Assembly (NCBI RefSeq): GCF_021568905.1
Contig: NZ_JAKGSB010000001.1
Coordinates: 806,001 to 870,000, forward strand
Source of the DNA: Zavarzinia marina
GTDB taxonomy: Bacteria > Pseudomonadota > Alphaproteobacteria > Zavarziniales > Zavarziniaceae
DNA: 64,000 bases
Direction: 5' to 3'
A program made the position numbers and the translations under genes. The notes beneath the pieces are model-generated. The model was not told where the DNA came from. It did no database searches and worked only from the letters and a program-made list of their open reading frames with translations. Positions 45,746-55,314 of this stretch are shown in pieces (position 1 is the stretch's first letter; each line of letters begins with the position of its first letter).

Positions 45746-47131
45746 ATGGCCGCCGTCCGCGTCGCGAAGAAGAACCTCTCGATCAATCCGCTGAAGTCCT
45801 CGGCGCCCATGGGTGCGTCGCTCGCCTATCTCGGCGTCGACGGCGCGGTGCCCCTGCTGCACGGCAGCCAGGGCTGCACGTCATTCGCCCTCACCCTCGC
45901 CGTCCGCCACTTCAAGGAGGACATGCCGCTGCAGACCACCGCCATCGACGAGGTGGCGACGGTGCTGGGCGGTGCCGACAATCTGGAAGAGGCGCTGATC
46001 AATCTGACCAAGCGCATGAAGCCGAGGTTCGTCGGCATCGCCACCACCGCCCTGGTGGAAACGCGGGGCGAGGATTTCGTCGCCGATCTGAAGAACATCC
46101 TGGCCCGGCGCGCGGAACTGGCCGACGTGAAGATCGTCCTCGCCTCCACCCCGGATTTCGCCGGTGCCCTCGAGGACGGCTGGTCCCGGGCGGTGACGGC
46201 GATGATCGAAGGCCTGGTGATCCCGGGCGACCGGCGGGGTACGCCGCTGCGCCAGATCAACGTGCTGCCGGGCGTGCATCTGACCGCCGGCGACATCGAG
46301 GAACTGCGCGAGATCATCGCCGCCTTCGGCTTCACCGCGATCGTGCTGCCCGACGTCTCGGGCTCCCTCGACGGTCACGTGAACGATGCCTATTCGGGCC
46401 CGACCAGCGGCGGCACCAGGCTGGGCGATATCGCCGAGATGGGCCGCGCCATGCATACGATCGCCATCGGCCATCACATGCGCGCCCCGGCCGAAGCCCT
46501 TCAGGGCCTGACCGGCGTGCCGACCACCCTCTTCGCCGGCCTGACCGGCCTTGCCCCGGTCGACAGCCTGATCACCCTGCTCTCCCATCTCTCGGGCCAG
46601 CCGGTGCCGGCCAGCGTGAAACGGCGCCGGTCGCAATTGCTCGACGTCATGCTGGACGGACATTTCCATTTCGGCGACAGGCGCATCGCCATCGCCGCCG
46701 ATCCCGACCTCCTCCACACTCTTGCCCTCTTCTTCGGCGGCATGGGGGCGGAGGTCGTGGCCGCCGTCGCCTCGACCGGCAATTCGCCGGCGCTTGCCGA
46801 CATTCCCTGCGACGAGGTGATCGTCGGCGACCTGGCGGACTTCGAACAGGCCGCCGCCGCCAACGACGCCGAACTGCTGGTCACCCACGCCCATGGCCGG
46901 CAGGCGGCGGAACGCCTGGGCCTGCCCCTGTTCCGCGTCGGCTTTCCGATCTTCGACCGCATCGGCGCCCAGCACCGCTGCACCATCGGCTATCGCGGCA
47001 CCCGCGACCTGATCGCGGAGGTCGCCAATCTCTTCATCGCCGTGCGCCCCGAAAAGCGCCCGGAAGACTTCACCCATGTGCTCGCACCCATGAGGGGGAC
47101 AGACACCCATGCGACGCCTGCAACTCGTTGA
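45746..47131 (+). CDS. nifN: FeMo-cofactor scaffold protein NifN
   Basis: A 461-residue NifK homologue and partner of NifE. It shows NPLKSSAPMGASLAYLGVDGAVPLLHGSQGCTSFALTLAVRHF, VATVLGGADNLEEALINL, VSGSLDGHV and LFRVGFPIFDRIGAQHRCTIGYRG. Only a single N-terminal Cys (SQGC) of the P-cluster set is kept, as in other NifN. The ATG at 45746 has GGGAGG close upstream. The last 23 bases overlap nifX. Confidence 0.95.
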   Translation: MAAVRVAKKNLSINPLKSSAPMGASLAYLGVDGAVPLLHGSQGCTSFALTLAVRHFKEDMPLQTTAIDEVATVLGGADNLEEALINLTKRMKPRFVGIATTALVETRGEDFVADLKNILARRAELADVKIVLASTPDFAGALEDGWSRAVTAMIEGLVIPGDRRGTPLRQINVLPGVHLTAGDIEELREIIAAFGFTAIVLPDVSGSLDGHVNDAYSGPTSGGTRLGDIAEMGRAMHTIAIGHHMRAPAEALQGLTGVPTTLFAGLTGLAPVDSLITLLSHLSGQPVPASVKRRRSQLLDVMLDGHFHFGDRRIAIAADPDLLHTLALFFGGMGAEVVAAVASTGNSPALADIPCDEVIVGDLADFEQAAAANDAELLVTHAHGRQAAERLGLPLFRVGFPIFDRIGAQHRCTIGYRGTRDLIAEVANLFIAVRPEKRPEDFTHVLAPMRGTDTHATPATR

Positions 47132-47588
47132 GGCCGAGACGGCCATGCCCGCCGCCGACGCTCCCCAGCTCCGGATCGCCATCGCGACCCAGGACATGAA
47201 GGCCCTGAACGCCCATTTCGGCTCCGCCCGGAAATTCGCCGTCTACGACGTAACGCCCGACGACGCGCGTTTCGTCGAGGCGGTCGAATTCGGCGACGTG
47301 TCGGATGAATCCGGCAAGCACAAGACCGAGGGCGACGACCGCATCGGACCCAAGGTCGATGCGCTGCGTGGCTGCAACCTGCTGTTCTGCCTCGCCATCG
47401 GCGGGCCGTCGGCGGTGAAGGTGGTGAATGCCCGCATCCACCCGGTGAAGCTGTCGGGGCCGGAGCCGATCGAAAGCATCGTCGCCAAGGTGCAGACCAT
47501 GATGACCGGCAATCCGCCGCCCTGGCTGCGCAAGGTGATGATGGCGCGGCAAGAGCGCTCCATGGACTTTCTGGACGAGGAGGATTGA
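47109..47588 (+). CDS. nifX: NifX, FeMo-co precursor carrier
   Basis: A 159-residue protein of the NifX/NifB-C/NafY family that binds NifB-co and VK-cluster and passes them between NifB and NifEN. Family blocks are LRIAIATQDMKALNAHFGSARKFAVYDVT, DRIGPKVDALRGCNLLFCLAIGGPSAVKVVNARIHPVKL and PPPWLRKVMMA. It overlaps nifN by 23 bases and is followed two bases later by the DUF269 gene. Confidence 0.95.
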   Translation: MRRLQLVEAETAMPAADAPQLRIAIATQDMKALNAHFGSARKFAVYDVTPDDARFVEAVEFGDVSDESGKHKTEGDDRIGPKVDALRGCNLLFCLAIGGPSAVKVVNARIHPVKLSGPEPIESIVAKVQTMMTGNPPPWLRKVMMARQERSMDFLDEED

Positions 47589-47590
47589 AC

Positions 47591-48055
47591 ATGACCGCGC
47601 TTGCCACAAAGGCCCCCGCTGCCTTCGAGACGCCGTTCCTGAGCAGCCTGATCAGCCTGATCCGGGCCGAGGACAGTTACGGCGCCTGGGAGAACCGCAG
47701 CGACGCCCGCCTGCTGGAGGACTTCATCGTCACCCGCGCCGAGAAGCGCGAAATGCCGATGATGGCCGACCCCGATCCCGACACGATCGACAGGGTGGAG
47801 AAATTCTACAAGGCCGTCGGCCTCGCGATCGAGCGCCAGTCCGGCCTGATGGCCAGCCCGATGATGAAGATCAGCCATGAGGGATTCGGCCGCGTCGTGC
47901 TGCTGGTCGGCCGCCTTGTCGCCTTCTCGAAGTCGCTGCGCGATGTCCATCGTTTCGGCTTCGAGGATTTCGACACGCTCGCCGCCGAGGGCATGAAGGC
48001 CGTCGATCAGGCGCTGGCCGTGATCGAAAAGTTCCCCGACGTCGCCCGTGCCTGA
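47591..48055 (+). CDS. NifX-associated nitrogen fixation protein (DUF269)
   Basis: A 154-residue protein of the DUF269 family that regularly follows nifX. Recognisable stretches are FLSSLISLIRAEDSYGAWENRSDARLLEDFIV, FYKAVGLAIERQSGLMASPMMKISHEGFGRVVLLVGRLV and LRDVHRFGFE. Its role is not established; proximity to NifX suggests cofactor handling. The ATG at 47591 lies two bases after the nifX stop. Confidence 0.92.
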   Translation: MTALATKAPAAFETPFLSSLISLIRAEDSYGAWENRSDARLLEDFIVTRAEKREMPMMADPDPDTIDRVEKFYKAVGLAIERQSGLMASPMMKISHEGFGRVVLLVGRLVAFSKSLRDVHRFGFEDFDTLAAEGMKAVDQALAVIEKFPDVARA

Positions 48056-48066
48056 AGGAGGCCGCC

Positions 48067-48267
48067 ATGATCGACATCGATAGCCTGCGGGCCGAAGTGA
48101 AGAAACTCTCCCTGAAGGCGACCAAGGCCAAGATGGACCTCCACGACCTTTCGGAGGAACTGCCCATCGATTGGCAGCGCATTCCCGAAGTCGCGGCCGC
48201 CGCGCTCGATGCCTTCGAGAGCCTGGATGCCAAACGGGCGCAGCTTCGCGCCCTCGAATCCGCGTGA
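48067..48267 (+). CDS. CCE_0567-family metalloprotein (DUF683)
   Basis: A 66-residue helical protein: IDSLRAEVKKLSLKATKAKMDLHDLSEELPIDWQ, then a second helix. It matches the small nif-cluster DUF683 family, one member of which has been crystallised as a metal-binding two-helix protein. GGAGG lies just before the ATG. Function in nitrogen fixation unknown. Confidence 0.9.
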   Translation: MIDIDSLRAEVKKLSLKATKAKMDLHDLSEELPIDWQRIPEVAAAALDAFESLDAKRAQLRALESA

Positions 48268-48280
48268 CGGAGGATCGGCC

Positions 48281-48556
48281 ATGGAAGCCCTGACCCGTGA
48301 CGGCCGCGCCTGGACGCCGGCATATCTCCTCGCCATCGATGCCGCCGTCTGCATCGGCTGCGGCCGCTGCTACAAGGTCTGCGGCCGGGGCGTGATGACC
48401 CTGATGGGCGTCAACGAGGACCATGAGCTGGTCGATCCCGACGACGACGAGGTCGAACGCCAGGTGATGGCGCTGGTCGACGGCGGCGCCTGCATCGGCT
48501 GCGGTGCCTGCGCCCGCGTCTGCCCGACCAACTGCCAGACCCACGGTCAGGCCTGA
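48281..48556 (+). CDS. fdxB: Nif-specific ferredoxin III
   Basis: A 91-residue ferredoxin with two [4Fe-4S] motifs, CIGCGRCYKVCGRG and CIGCGACARVCPTNC, the first lacking the usual Pro after the last Cys. A long acidic linker (ELVDPDDDEVERQV) lies between them. The family is found in nif clusters between DUF683 and nifQ, as here. It probably carries low-potential electrons to nitrogenase or its assembly. The ATG at 48281 follows GGAGG. Confidence 0.92.
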   Translation: MEALTRDGRAWTPAYLLAIDAAVCIGCGRCYKVCGRGVMTLMGVNEDHELVDPDDDEVERQVMALVDGGACIGCGACARVCPTNCQTHGQA

Positions 48557-48568
48557 GGGAGAGCGACC

Positions 48569-49195
48569 ATGCAGGCCCCGGACCTCTACGACTGGCTGAT
48601 GAAGAGCGGCGAGCGCACCGCCTGTGACGCCTTCGATGCCCATGTGGTCGCTTCGATCCTGTCGCTCGCGATCACCGAAGCCCTGGCCGACGGCATCAGC
48701 CCGAGCGAGCGGATCGGCCTTGGTACCGAACGCCTGCTCGACCTCGTCGATCACGTCTTTCCGGCGGCACGGCCCCTGTTCGACCGCCTGCCGCTGGCGG
48801 AGGTGGCGCCGCCCGACGACGAAGCCTGCCTGCGCGACCTCCTCTATCGCTTCTCGTCCGACGCCAGCGCGATGGATGCGGCATTGGCCACCATGATGGC
48901 CCGCCGTGCCCAGCGCCCGAACCACCTGTGGCAGGACCTCGGACTGCGTAACCGGCGTGAATTGTCCTGGCTGATGGAACGCCATTTCGAGCCTTTGGCG
49001 CGTAAGAACGCCCAGGATATGAAATGGAAGAAGTTCCTCTATCGCATGATCTGCCGCGACGATGGCTATCGCCTGTGCACCGCGCCGAGTTGCAGCGAAT
49101 GCGACGACTTCGAGGTCTGCTTCGGCTCTGAAGACGGCGAAAGCCTGATGGCCCGCAGCCGCCGCGAGATGGAGCGCAGCGCCGCCGTCCTCTGA
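48569..49195 (+). CDS. nifQ: NifQ, molybdenum donor for FeMo-co
   Basis: A 208-residue protein with the NifQ C-terminal signature C-x4-C-x2-C-x5-C (CTAPSCSECDDFEVC) that binds a [Mo-3Fe-4S] cluster. Upstream blocks HLWQDLGLRNRRELSWLMERHFEPLARKN and MKWKKFLYRMICRDDGY are also characteristic. NifQ gives Mo to NifEN/NifH during cofactor synthesis. It is the last gene of the nifE-nifQ run and is followed by a strong terminator. Confidence 0.94.
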   Translation: MQAPDLYDWLMKSGERTACDAFDAHVVASILSLAITEALADGISPSERIGLGTERLLDLVDHVFPAARPLFDRLPLAEVAPPDDEACLRDLLYRFSSDASAMDAALATMMARRAQRPNHLWQDLGLRNRRELSWLMERHFEPLARKNAQDMKWKKFLYRMICRDDGYRLCTAPSCSECDDFEVCFGSEDGESLMARSRREMERSAAVL

Positions 49196-49245
49196 ACGCC
49201 GCCCAGTGAACGCCGCGGGGTATTAGATCCCCGACCGCCGCGGCC

Positions 49246-49284
49246 CCCCGGCCCCGCCGCCCACCCGGGCGGGGCCGGGGTTTC
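49246..49284 (+). terminator. Strong terminator after nifQ
   Basis: A perfect 13-bp stem, CCCCGGCCCCGCC (49246-49258) against GGCGGGGCCGGGG (49268-49280), is followed directly by TTTC. It lies 50 bases past the nifQ stop. Confidence 0.8.
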
Positions 49285-49300
49285 ATCTTCACCCCCCTCT

Positions 49301-49382
49301 CGTCGCCCCGGCGAAGGCCGGGGCCTTTACCCGGAAGAGGCGCTTTCTCCTGTGAAAGATCCCGGCCTGCGCCGGGATGACG
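49301..49382. repeat. Dispersed inverted-repeat element, copy 4 (after nifQ)
   Basis: Left arm CGTCGCCCCGGCGAAGGCC and inverted right arm GATCCCGGCCTGCGCCGGG flank about 32 bases. It lies between the nifQ terminator and the NifA site of the next operon. Confidence 0.8.
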
Positions 49383-49460
49383 CTGAAATGGGTGACGCGG
49401 TGCCGGATTTTTCTGCCCTCCGTCGCCCGGCCGATGGCAGGCCGTTGTCGCCTTCCTGCC

Positions 49461-49476
49461 TGTCGGAAACCCGACA
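49461..49476. promoter_or_regulatory. NifA binding site (UAS) of the iscA-nifUSV operon
   Basis: TGTCGGAAACCCGACA is an exact TGT-N10-ACA site and nearly a full palindrome, 62 bases upstream of the -24 element. Confidence 0.87.
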
Positions 49477-49537
49477 AAGCCCGGATCCGACAAAACCGGC
49501 GATCTGGAAAACCTATGCATTTCAGTGCTTTGCCGTT

Positions 49538-49552
49538 TGGCACGGCGCTTGC
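49538..49552 (+). promoter_or_regulatory. Sigma-54 promoter of iscA-nifUSV-cysE-nifW
   Basis: TGGCACGGCGCTTGC is a perfect -24/-12 match, 36 bases before the iscA-like ATG. Confidence 0.92.
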
Positions 49553-49587
49553 GAATGACCTCCTCAGGAAACCTGTGGAGTCTCGCC

Positions 49588-49908
49588 ATGATCCATCTGA
49601 CAGACAATGCCGTGAATGCCGTGCGGACCGCCATCGCCGGTTCGACAGAGCCCGTCGAGGGCCTTCGGGTGATGGTCGAGGCCGGCGGCTGCGCCGGTTT
49701 CAAATACATGATGGGTCTCGTCGCCGCGGCCGAGCCGGGCGACACGGTCACCGAACAGGACGGCGTCAAGGTCTTCATCGACGAGAACAGCCGGCCGGTG
49801 ATCCAGGGCACGACGATCGATTTCGTCGTCTCCCTCGAAGGCTCGGGCTTCACCTTCGACAACCCCCAGGCGGCGTCGCAGTGCTCCTGCGGCAAGTCCT
49901 TCGGCTGA
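49588..49908 (+). CDS. Nif-associated IscA/HesB-type Fe-S assembly protein
   Basis: A 106-residue A-type carrier with the three conserved Cys: one in [12 protein letters not shown] and two in the C-terminal CSCGKSF. The family blocks [15 protein letters not shown] and [23 protein letters not shown] are complete. It sits first in an operon with nifU and nifS, so it likely receives clusters from NifU and passes them to nitrogenase precursors. nifU follows 14 bases later. Confidence 0.93.
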   Translation: MIHLTDNAVNAVRTAIAGSTEPVEGLRVMVEAGGCAGFKYMMGLVAAAEPGDTVTEQDGVKVFIDENSRPVIQGTTIDFVVSLEGSGFTFDNPQAASQCSCGKSFG

Positions 49909-49922
49909 CGGGAGACAGTGAC

Positions 49923-50849
49923 ATGTGGGAATACAGCGAGAAGGTTCAGGAATACTTCTACAACCCGAAGAACGCGGGCGTGATGGAGAACGCCAGCGGC
50001 ATCGGCGACGTCGGCGCCATTTCCTGCGGGGACGCCCTGCGCCTGATGATCAGGGTCGATCCCGCGACCGACACCATCACCGACGCCAAGTTCCAGACCT
50101 TCGGCTGCGGCTCCGCCATCGCCTCCTCCTCGGCCCTGACCGAGCTGATCATCGGCAAGACCATCGATCAGGCGCTCGAACTCAGCAATCAGGACATCGC
50201 CGACTTCCTGGGCGGCCTGCCGCCCGAAAAGATGCATTGCTCCGTCATGGGCTACGAGGCGCTGCGCGCCGCCGTCGCCAATTATCGCGGCGAGGCCTGG
50301 GAGGACGATCACGAGGAAGGCGCCCTGATCTGCAAATGCTTCGGCGTCGACGAAGGCATGATCGAACGCGCCGTGCGCATGAACGGCCTGACCACCCTGG
50401 AACAGGTCACCCATTTCACCAAGGCGGGCGGTTCCTGCGCCACCTGCATCGAAGGGATCGAGGAGGTTCTGGCCAAGACCAATGCCGCCATGGTGGTCGA
50501 GGGACTGCTGGACGCATCCGAAGCCTTCGACCCGAACGAGGCCGTGCGCCCGGTGCGCCGCCCCAAGGCCGGCAAATCCCCCCTCGCCGTGACCCTGGAA
50601 CCCCTGACCAAGCCGAAGCTGACCAACCTGCAGAAGATCCGCCTGATCGAGGAAGCGATCGAGGGGCTGCGCCCCTTCCTGCGCCAGGACGGCGGCGACT
50701 GCGAGCTGATCGACGTCGAGGGCGACCGGGTCATGGTGAAACTGTCGGGCGCCTGCGTCGGCTGCCAGATGGCCAGCGTCACCGTGAACGGCGTGCAGGA
50801 ACGGCTGATCGAAAAGCTCGGCCAGCCGCTGCGCGTCATTCCCGTCTGA
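49923..50849 (+). CDS. nifU: Fe-S cluster scaffold protein NifU
   Basis: A 308-residue three-domain NifU. The N-terminal IscU-like domain has Cys in [27 protein letters not shown] and [12 protein letters not shown]. The central permanent [2Fe-2S] domain has [16 protein letters not shown] and [15 protein letters not shown]. The C-terminal Nfu domain has [21 protein letters not shown]. It assembles clusters from sulfur delivered by NifS and passes them to NifH and NifB. It lies 25 bases before nifS. Confidence 0.96.
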   Translation: MWEYSEKVQEYFYNPKNAGVMENASGIGDVGAISCGDALRLMIRVDPATDTITDAKFQTFGCGSAIASSSALTELIIGKTIDQALELSNQDIADFLGGLPPEKMHCSVMGYEALRAAVANYRGEAWEDDHEEGALICKCFGVDEGMIERAVRMNGLTTLEQVTHFTKAGGSCATCIEGIEEVLAKTNAAMVVEGLLDASEAFDPNEAVRPVRRPKAGKSPLAVTLEPLTKPKLTNLQKIRLIEEAIEGLRPFLRQDGGDCELIDVEGDRVMVKLSGACVGCQMASVTVNGVQERLIEKLGQPLRVIPV

Positions 50850-50874
50850 TCGAACCCCGCGAAAGGAGGCCGCC

Positions 50875-52086
50875 ATGCGTCCCGTCTATCTCGACAACAA
50901 CGCCACCACGCGGGTCGATCCGGCAGTGGTCGCCGAAATGCTGCCCTTCTTCACCGAGCAGTTCGGCAATGCCTCGTCGATGCATGCCTTCGGGGCTCAG
51001 GTCGGCGGCGCGCTGAAGACCGCGCGGCGCCGGCTCCAGGACCTGCTGGGCGCCGAATTCGACCATGAGATCGTCTATACCTCGGGCGGGACCGAGTCCG
51101 ACAATATGGCGATCCTGTCGGCGCTGGAGACCCAGGGCGCCCGGAACGAGGTGATCACCTCGACGGTCGAACATCCCGCCGTTCTCGCCCTCTGCGACTG
51201 GCTGGAAAGGCACCGGGGCGTCACCGTCCACCGCATCCCGGTCGATGCCAAGGGCCGGCTGGACGTCGAAGCCTATCGCAAGGCGCTGGGCCCGAAGACG
51301 GCGATCGTCTCGATCATGTGGGCGAACAACGAGACCGGCACCGTGTTTCCGGTGGAACGCCTGGCGGAAATGGCCCATGAGGCCGGCGCCCTGTTCCATA
51401 CCGATGCGGTGCAGGCCGTCGGCAAGCTGCCCATCGACCTGAAGTCGACCGAGATCGACATGCTCTCCCTCTCCGGTCACAAGCTGCACGGGCCGAAGGG
51501 CATCGGCGCGCTCTATGTCCGCAAGGGCGTTCGCCTGCGGCCCATGATCCGGGGCGGCCATCAGGAGCGCGGACGCCGCGCCGGAACCGAGAATGCGCCG
51601 GCCATCATCGGCCTCGGCAAGGCGGCGGAACTGGCGCGGCTGCACATGGCCGACGAACAGACCCGGGTGAAGGCGCTGCGCGATCGTCTGGAACAGGGCC
51701 TGTTGCAGCGGATCGGCAATTCCTTCGTCACTGGCGACGTCGAGAACCGCCTGCCCAATACCGCCAATGTCGCCTTCGAATTCATCGAGGGCGAGGCGAT
51801 CCTCCTCCTCCTCAACCGTGCCGGCATCGCCGCCTCGTCGGGTTCCGCCTGCACCTCGGGCTCGCTCGAACCATCGCACGTGCTGCGCGCCATGAAGGTG
51901 CCCTATACGGCGGCCCATGGCGCCATCCGCTTCTCCTTCTCGCGCGAGAACGGCGATGCGGATGTCGACCGGGTGCTGGACGCCATGCCGGCGATCATCG
52001 CCGACCTGCGCTCCCTCTCGCCGTTCTGGAAGGACAAGCGCCCCGGTGCCGCGACCGACGCCGCCTTCAACCCGACTTACGCCTGA
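50875..52086 (+). CDS. nifS: Cysteine desulfurase NifS
   Basis: A 403-residue PLP enzyme that converts cysteine to alanine and supplies sulfur to NifU. Landmarks are YLDNNATTRVDPAVVAEM at the N-terminus, SGGTESDNMAI, the PLP lysine in SLSGHKLHGPKGIGALYV, and the catalytic loop SSGSACTSGSLEPSHVL with the active-site Cys. GGAGG precedes the ATG. The nif form is distinguished from IscS by operon context. Confidence 0.96.
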   Translation: MRPVYLDNNATTRVDPAVVAEMLPFFTEQFGNASSMHAFGAQVGGALKTARRRLQDLLGAEFDHEIVYTSGGTESDNMAILSALETQGARNEVITSTVEHPAVLALCDWLERHRGVTVHRIPVDAKGRLDVEAYRKALGPKTAIVSIMWANNETGTVFPVERLAEMAHEAGALFHTDAVQAVGKLPIDLKSTEIDMLSLSGHKLHGPKGIGALYVRKGVRLRPMIRGGHQERGRRAGTENAPAIIGLGKAAELARLHMADEQTRVKALRDRLEQGLLQRIGNSFVTGDVENRLPNTANVAFEFIEGEAILLLLNRAGIAASSGSACTSGSLEPSHVLRAMKVPYTAAHGAIRFSFSRENGDADVDRVLDAMPAIIADLRSLSPFWKDKRPGAATDAAFNPTYA

Positions 52087-52122
52087 ACCGCTTTCGTATC
52101 TGACTACGTGAGGAGATTGGCC

Positions 52123-53280
52123 ATGACCCCCGTGCTGCTTCCCGCCGTCGTCGTCAACGACACCACGCTTCGCGATGGCGAACAGGCCCCCGGCGTCGCC
52201 TTCAGCATCGAGGAGAAGCTGGCCATCGCCCGCGCCCTCGACGAGGCCGGGGTCGACGAGATCGAGGCCGGCACGCCTGCCATGGGCGGCGCCGAGATCG
52301 AGGCCATGGCCGCCGTCGCCGATGTCCTGACCCAGGCCGAAGCCATCGCCTGGTGCCGCATGACCGAGGCGGATCTGGACGCGGCGCGGCGCACCGGGCT
52401 TTCCCGCGTGAACCTCTCCGTTCCCCTCTCCGACCTGCAGATCCGGGCGAAATATCACAGCGATCGGGCCGACGTGCTGCGCCGGATCGACCGCGTGGTG
52501 CGCCTCGCGCGCGATCTCGGCTTCGAGGTCGCGGTCGGCGGCGAGGATGCCAGCCGGGCCGACCTCGGCTTCGTCTGCCAGGCCATGCAGAAGGCGGAGG
52601 ACGCGGGCGCAAGGCGCTTTCGCTTCGCCGACACCCTCGGCATCCTCGATCCCTTCGCGACCTATGCCATCACCCGCCGGCTTTGCGCCGAGACCGACAT
52701 GGAAATCGAATTCCACGGCCACGACGATCTCGGCCTCGCCACCGCCAATACGCTGGCGGCGGTCCAGGGCGGCGCCAATCATGCCTCGGTCTGCGTCCTC
52801 GGCCTCGGCGAGCGGGCGGGCAATGCCGCGCTCGAGGAAGTGGTCGCGGCCCTGGCCCAGACCCAGGGCCGGCGCACCAATGTCGACCTGACCCGGCTTC
52901 AGGGCCTGGCCGACATGGTCTCCGCCGCCGCCTGCCGGCCGATCCCCATGGCGAAATCAATCGTCGGCGCCGGGGTCTTCACCCATGAATCGGGCATTCA
53001 CGTCCACGGCCTGCTGCAGGATCCGGCGACCTATGAAGCCCTGTCCCCCGATCGTTTCGGCCGCACGCGGGAAATCGTGCTCGGCAAGCATTCCGGCCTC
53101 TCGGCGATCTTCGCGGCGCTGCGCGGCCTCGGCCTCGCCGCCGACGAATGCCGGGCCCGCGCCGTCCTCGCCGAAGTGCGGGAGCGTGCAGGCAGGACCA
53201 AGCGGATCGTCGGCAACAACGACCTTCTCGAAATCTACGCCCATTGCGCCCAGCCCGGCACCCTGGTGGGGGCGGAGTGA
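52123..53280 (+). CDS. nifV: Homocitrate synthase NifV
   Basis: A 385-residue enzyme that condenses acetyl-CoA and 2-oxoglutarate to homocitrate, the organic ligand of FeMo-co. HMGL-like barrel motifs are [17 protein letters not shown], the metal-binding [22 protein letters not shown] and [11 protein letters not shown]. The ATG at 52123 has GAGGAGA six bases upstream; the GTG at 52108 lies in that site and is less likely. Its stop overlaps the cysE ATG (TGATG). Confidence 0.95.
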   Translation: MTPVLLPAVVVNDTTLRDGEQAPGVAFSIEEKLAIARALDEAGVDEIEAGTPAMGGAEIEAMAAVADVLTQAEAIAWCRMTEADLDAARRTGLSRVNLSVPLSDLQIRAKYHSDRADVLRRIDRVVRLARDLGFEVAVGGEDASRADLGFVCQAMQKAEDAGARRFRFADTLGILDPFATYAITRRLCAETDMEIEFHGHDDLGLATANTLAAVQGGANHASVCVLGLGERAGNAALEEVVAALAQTQGRRTNVDLTRLQGLADMVSAAACRPIPMAKSIVGAGVFTHESGIHVHGLLQDPATYEALSPDRFGRTREIVLGKHSGLSAIFAALRGLGLAADECRARAVLAEVRERAGRTKRIVGNNDLLEIYAHCAQPGTLVGAE

Positions 53281-54005
53281 TGGTGGACGTCACGGCCGCC
53301 CCCGTGGCCGCGCCCGCCCGCCCCGGCCTTCTCGCGTCGTGGCGCCAGGACCTCGCCTGCGTGAAGGCGCGTGACCCGGCGGCGCGCTCGACTTCCGAGA
53401 TCCTGCTGACCTATCCGGGCGTCCACGCGGTGATGATCCACCGCGTCTCGCACCGCCTGTGGCGCGCGGGCTGGCGCTTCTCCGCCCGGTTGCTGTCCTG
53501 GTTCGGGCGCCACATGACCAATGTGGACATCCATCCGGGCGCCAGCATCGGCCAGCGCCTGTTCATCGATCACGGCGCCGGCGTCGTGATCGGCGAGACG
53601 GCGGTGATCGGCGACGACGTCACGATGTATCACGGCGTGACCCTGGGCGGCACGAGCTGGTCGAAGGGCCGGCGCCACCCGACGGTGGAGGACGGCGTGC
53701 TGATCGGCGCCGGCGCCAAGATCCTGTCGCCCGTCACCGTCGGCGCCAGGGCGCGCGTCGGCGCCAATGCGGTGGTGATCGAAGACGTGCCGCCGGGCAT
53801 GACCGTGGTCGGCATCCCCGGCCGCCTGATCCGCCCGATCGAGGAGCGCCGCCGCATCGACGGCCGCATCGATCTCGACCACCACCTGATGCCCGATCCC
53901 GTCGGCGCCGCCCTGGGCGCCCTGATCGACCGGATCGATTTTCTCGAAGCCCGCCTCGCCCATTACCAGAACCGCGAGCGCGACACCAAGGAACCCACGC
54001 CATGA
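53280..54005 (+). CDS. cysE: Serine O-acetyltransferase of the nif cluster
   Basis: A 241-residue acetyltransferase that makes O-acetylserine, the precursor of cysteine. It has an N-terminal helical part ([23 protein letters not shown]) and left-handed hexapeptide repeats: [69 protein letters not shown]. Short forms like this are common inside nif operons, where they boost cysteine supply for NifS. It overlaps nifV by one base and nifW by four. Confidence 0.93.
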   Translation: MVDVTAAPVAAPARPGLLASWRQDLACVKARDPAARSTSEILLTYPGVHAVMIHRVSHRLWRAGWRFSARLLSWFGRHMTNVDIHPGASIGQRLFIDHGAGVVIGETAVIGDDVTMYHGVTLGGTSWSKGRRHPTVEDGVLIGAGAKILSPVTVGARARVGANAVVIEDVPPGMTVVGIPGRLIRPIEERRRIDGRIDLDHHLMPDPVGAALGALIDRIDFLEARLAHYQNRERDTKEPTP

Positions 54006-54328
54006 GCCTGATCGAAACCCTGAAGGGCATGTCCACGGCCGAGGATTTCTTCGATTTCCTGGCCGTCCCCTATGACCAGAGCCTGCTGCGCGTCGCGCGC
54101 CTGCACATCCTGCGGCGCATGGGCGACTACCTGCGGCGCGAGGATCTGGAGGCGCTGTCGGATGACGAAATCTATCTCCGCGCCCGCGCCGATCTCGAAC
54201 GCGCCTATGCCGATTTCCAGGCGTCGACACCGCTCGAACAGCGCGTGTTCAAGGTCCTGAAGGACGCCGTGCGTCCCAAGGGCCGGGGCTTCGTGCCGCT
54301 GTCGGCGCTGGAGGTACGAAAGGGGTAA
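54002..54328 (+). CDS. nifW: Nitrogenase-stabilising protein NifW
   Basis: A 108-residue NifW, thought to protect MoFe protein from oxygen. Recognisable stretches are [38 protein letters not shown] and the C-terminal [18 protein letters not shown]. The ATG overlaps the cysE stop. It is the last gene before the fixA promoter region. Confidence 0.94.
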   Translation: MSLIETLKGMSTAEDFFDFLAVPYDQSLLRVARLHILRRMGDYLRREDLEALSDDEIYLRARADLERAYADFQASTPLEQRVFKVLKDAVRPKGRGFVPLSALEVRKG

Positions 54329-54332
54329 CGCT

Positions 54333-54348
54333 TGTCGCGAAGCCGACA
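54333..54348. promoter_or_regulatory. NifA binding site (UAS) of fixABCX
   Basis: TGTCGCGAAGCCGACA is an exact TGT-N10-ACA site that begins four bases after the nifW stop. It is only 44 bases upstream of the -24 element, the shortest spacing of the four. Confidence 0.85.
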
Positions 54349-54362
54349 ATGGTGTCGTGCCG

Positions 54363-54375
54363 TAAACTATTGAAA
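54363..54375. promoter_or_regulatory. IHF-like site of the fixA promoter
   Basis: TAAACTATTGAAA matches YAANNNNTTGATW with the same single mismatch as the element upstream of nifH, again between the NifA site and the promoter. Confidence 0.4.
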
Positions 54376-54391
54376 TACCTGTATTTTCGAA

Positions 54392-54406
54392 TGGCACGCT
54401 CCTTGC
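54392..54406 (+). promoter_or_regulatory. Sigma-54 promoter of fixABCX
   Basis: TGGCACGCTCCTTGC is a perfect -24/-12 match, 41 bases before the fixA ATG. Confidence 0.93.
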
Positions 54407-54446
54407 GAAGCATGTGATGACCGAAGGTCGGCGACAGGAGGAACGG

Positions 54447-55301
54447 ATGCATATCGTGGTTTGTATCAAGCAGGTGCCGGACAGCGCGCAGATCCGCGTG
54501 CATCCCGTGACCAATACGATCATGCGCCAGGGCGTGCCGACGATCATCAACCCCTATGATCTCTTCGCGCTGGAAGCGGCGCTCGCCCTTCGCGACCAAT
54601 TGGGCGGCAGCGTCACCGTGCTGTGCATGGGCCCGCCCATGGCCGAGGACTCGCTGCGCCGGGCCCTCACCTATGGCGCCGATCGCGCCGTCCTCCTGAC
54701 CGATCGCTATTTCGCCGGCTCCGACACCCTGGCGACCAGCTTCGCGCTTTCGGCCGCCATCGCCAGGATCGGCGAGACCTTCGGTACCGTCGACATCGTC
54801 TTCACCGGCAAGCAGACCATCGACGGCGACACCGCCCAGGTCGGTCCCGGTATCGCCAAGCGTCTCGACCTCAATCAGCTCACCTATGTCTCCCGGATCG
54901 CCGGCATCGACGCCGAGGCCCGCGAGGTCACGGTGGAGCGCCGGGCCGAGGGCGGCGTCCAGGTCCTCAAGACCGCCCTGCCCGTCCTGATCACCATGCT
55001 GGAAGGCACCAACGAGATCCGCCGCGGTTCCCTCGGCGATGCGCTGCGAGCCGCGCGCGCCGACGTGACGGTCTGGAACGCCGCCGATGCCGGCATCGAC
55101 GATCTGCTGAAATGCGGCCTGCGTGGCTCGCCGACCGTCGTCAAGAAGGTCTTCGCACCGAGTGCGCGTGCCGAAAAGGCCGAAATGGTCGCGAACGACG
55201 GCCAAAGCTCGGCCCAGGATGCCGATGCCCTGATCGCCGCGATCCTGAACCGCAACCCCGCGCTCGATGCCGACCTGCGGCGCCTGTCGGCCGGTTTCTG
55301 A
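54447..55301 (+). CDS. fixA: Electron-transfer flavoprotein beta subunit FixA
   Basis: A 284-residue ETF-beta type subunit of the FixABCX electron-bifurcating complex. Characteristic blocks are [57 protein letters not shown] and [19 protein letters not shown]. With FixB it binds FAD and splits NADH electrons between quinone and the ferredoxin/NifH branch. The ATG at 54447 has CAGGAGG upstream. fixB follows after 13 bases. Confidence 0.95.
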   Translation: MHIVVCIKQVPDSAQIRVHPVTNTIMRQGVPTIINPYDLFALEAALALRDQLGGSVTVLCMGPPMAEDSLRRALTYGADRAVLLTDRYFAGSDTLATSFALSAAIARIGETFGTVDIVFTGKQTIDGDTAQVGPGIAKRLDLNQLTYVSRIAGIDAEAREVTVERRAEGGVQVLKTALPVLITMLEGTNEIRRGSLGDALRAARADVTVWNAADAGIDDLLKCGLRGSPTVVKKVFAPSARAEKAEMVANDGQSSAQDADALIAAILNRNPALDADLRRLSAGF

Positions 55302-55314
55302 GGAGGACGAGAGA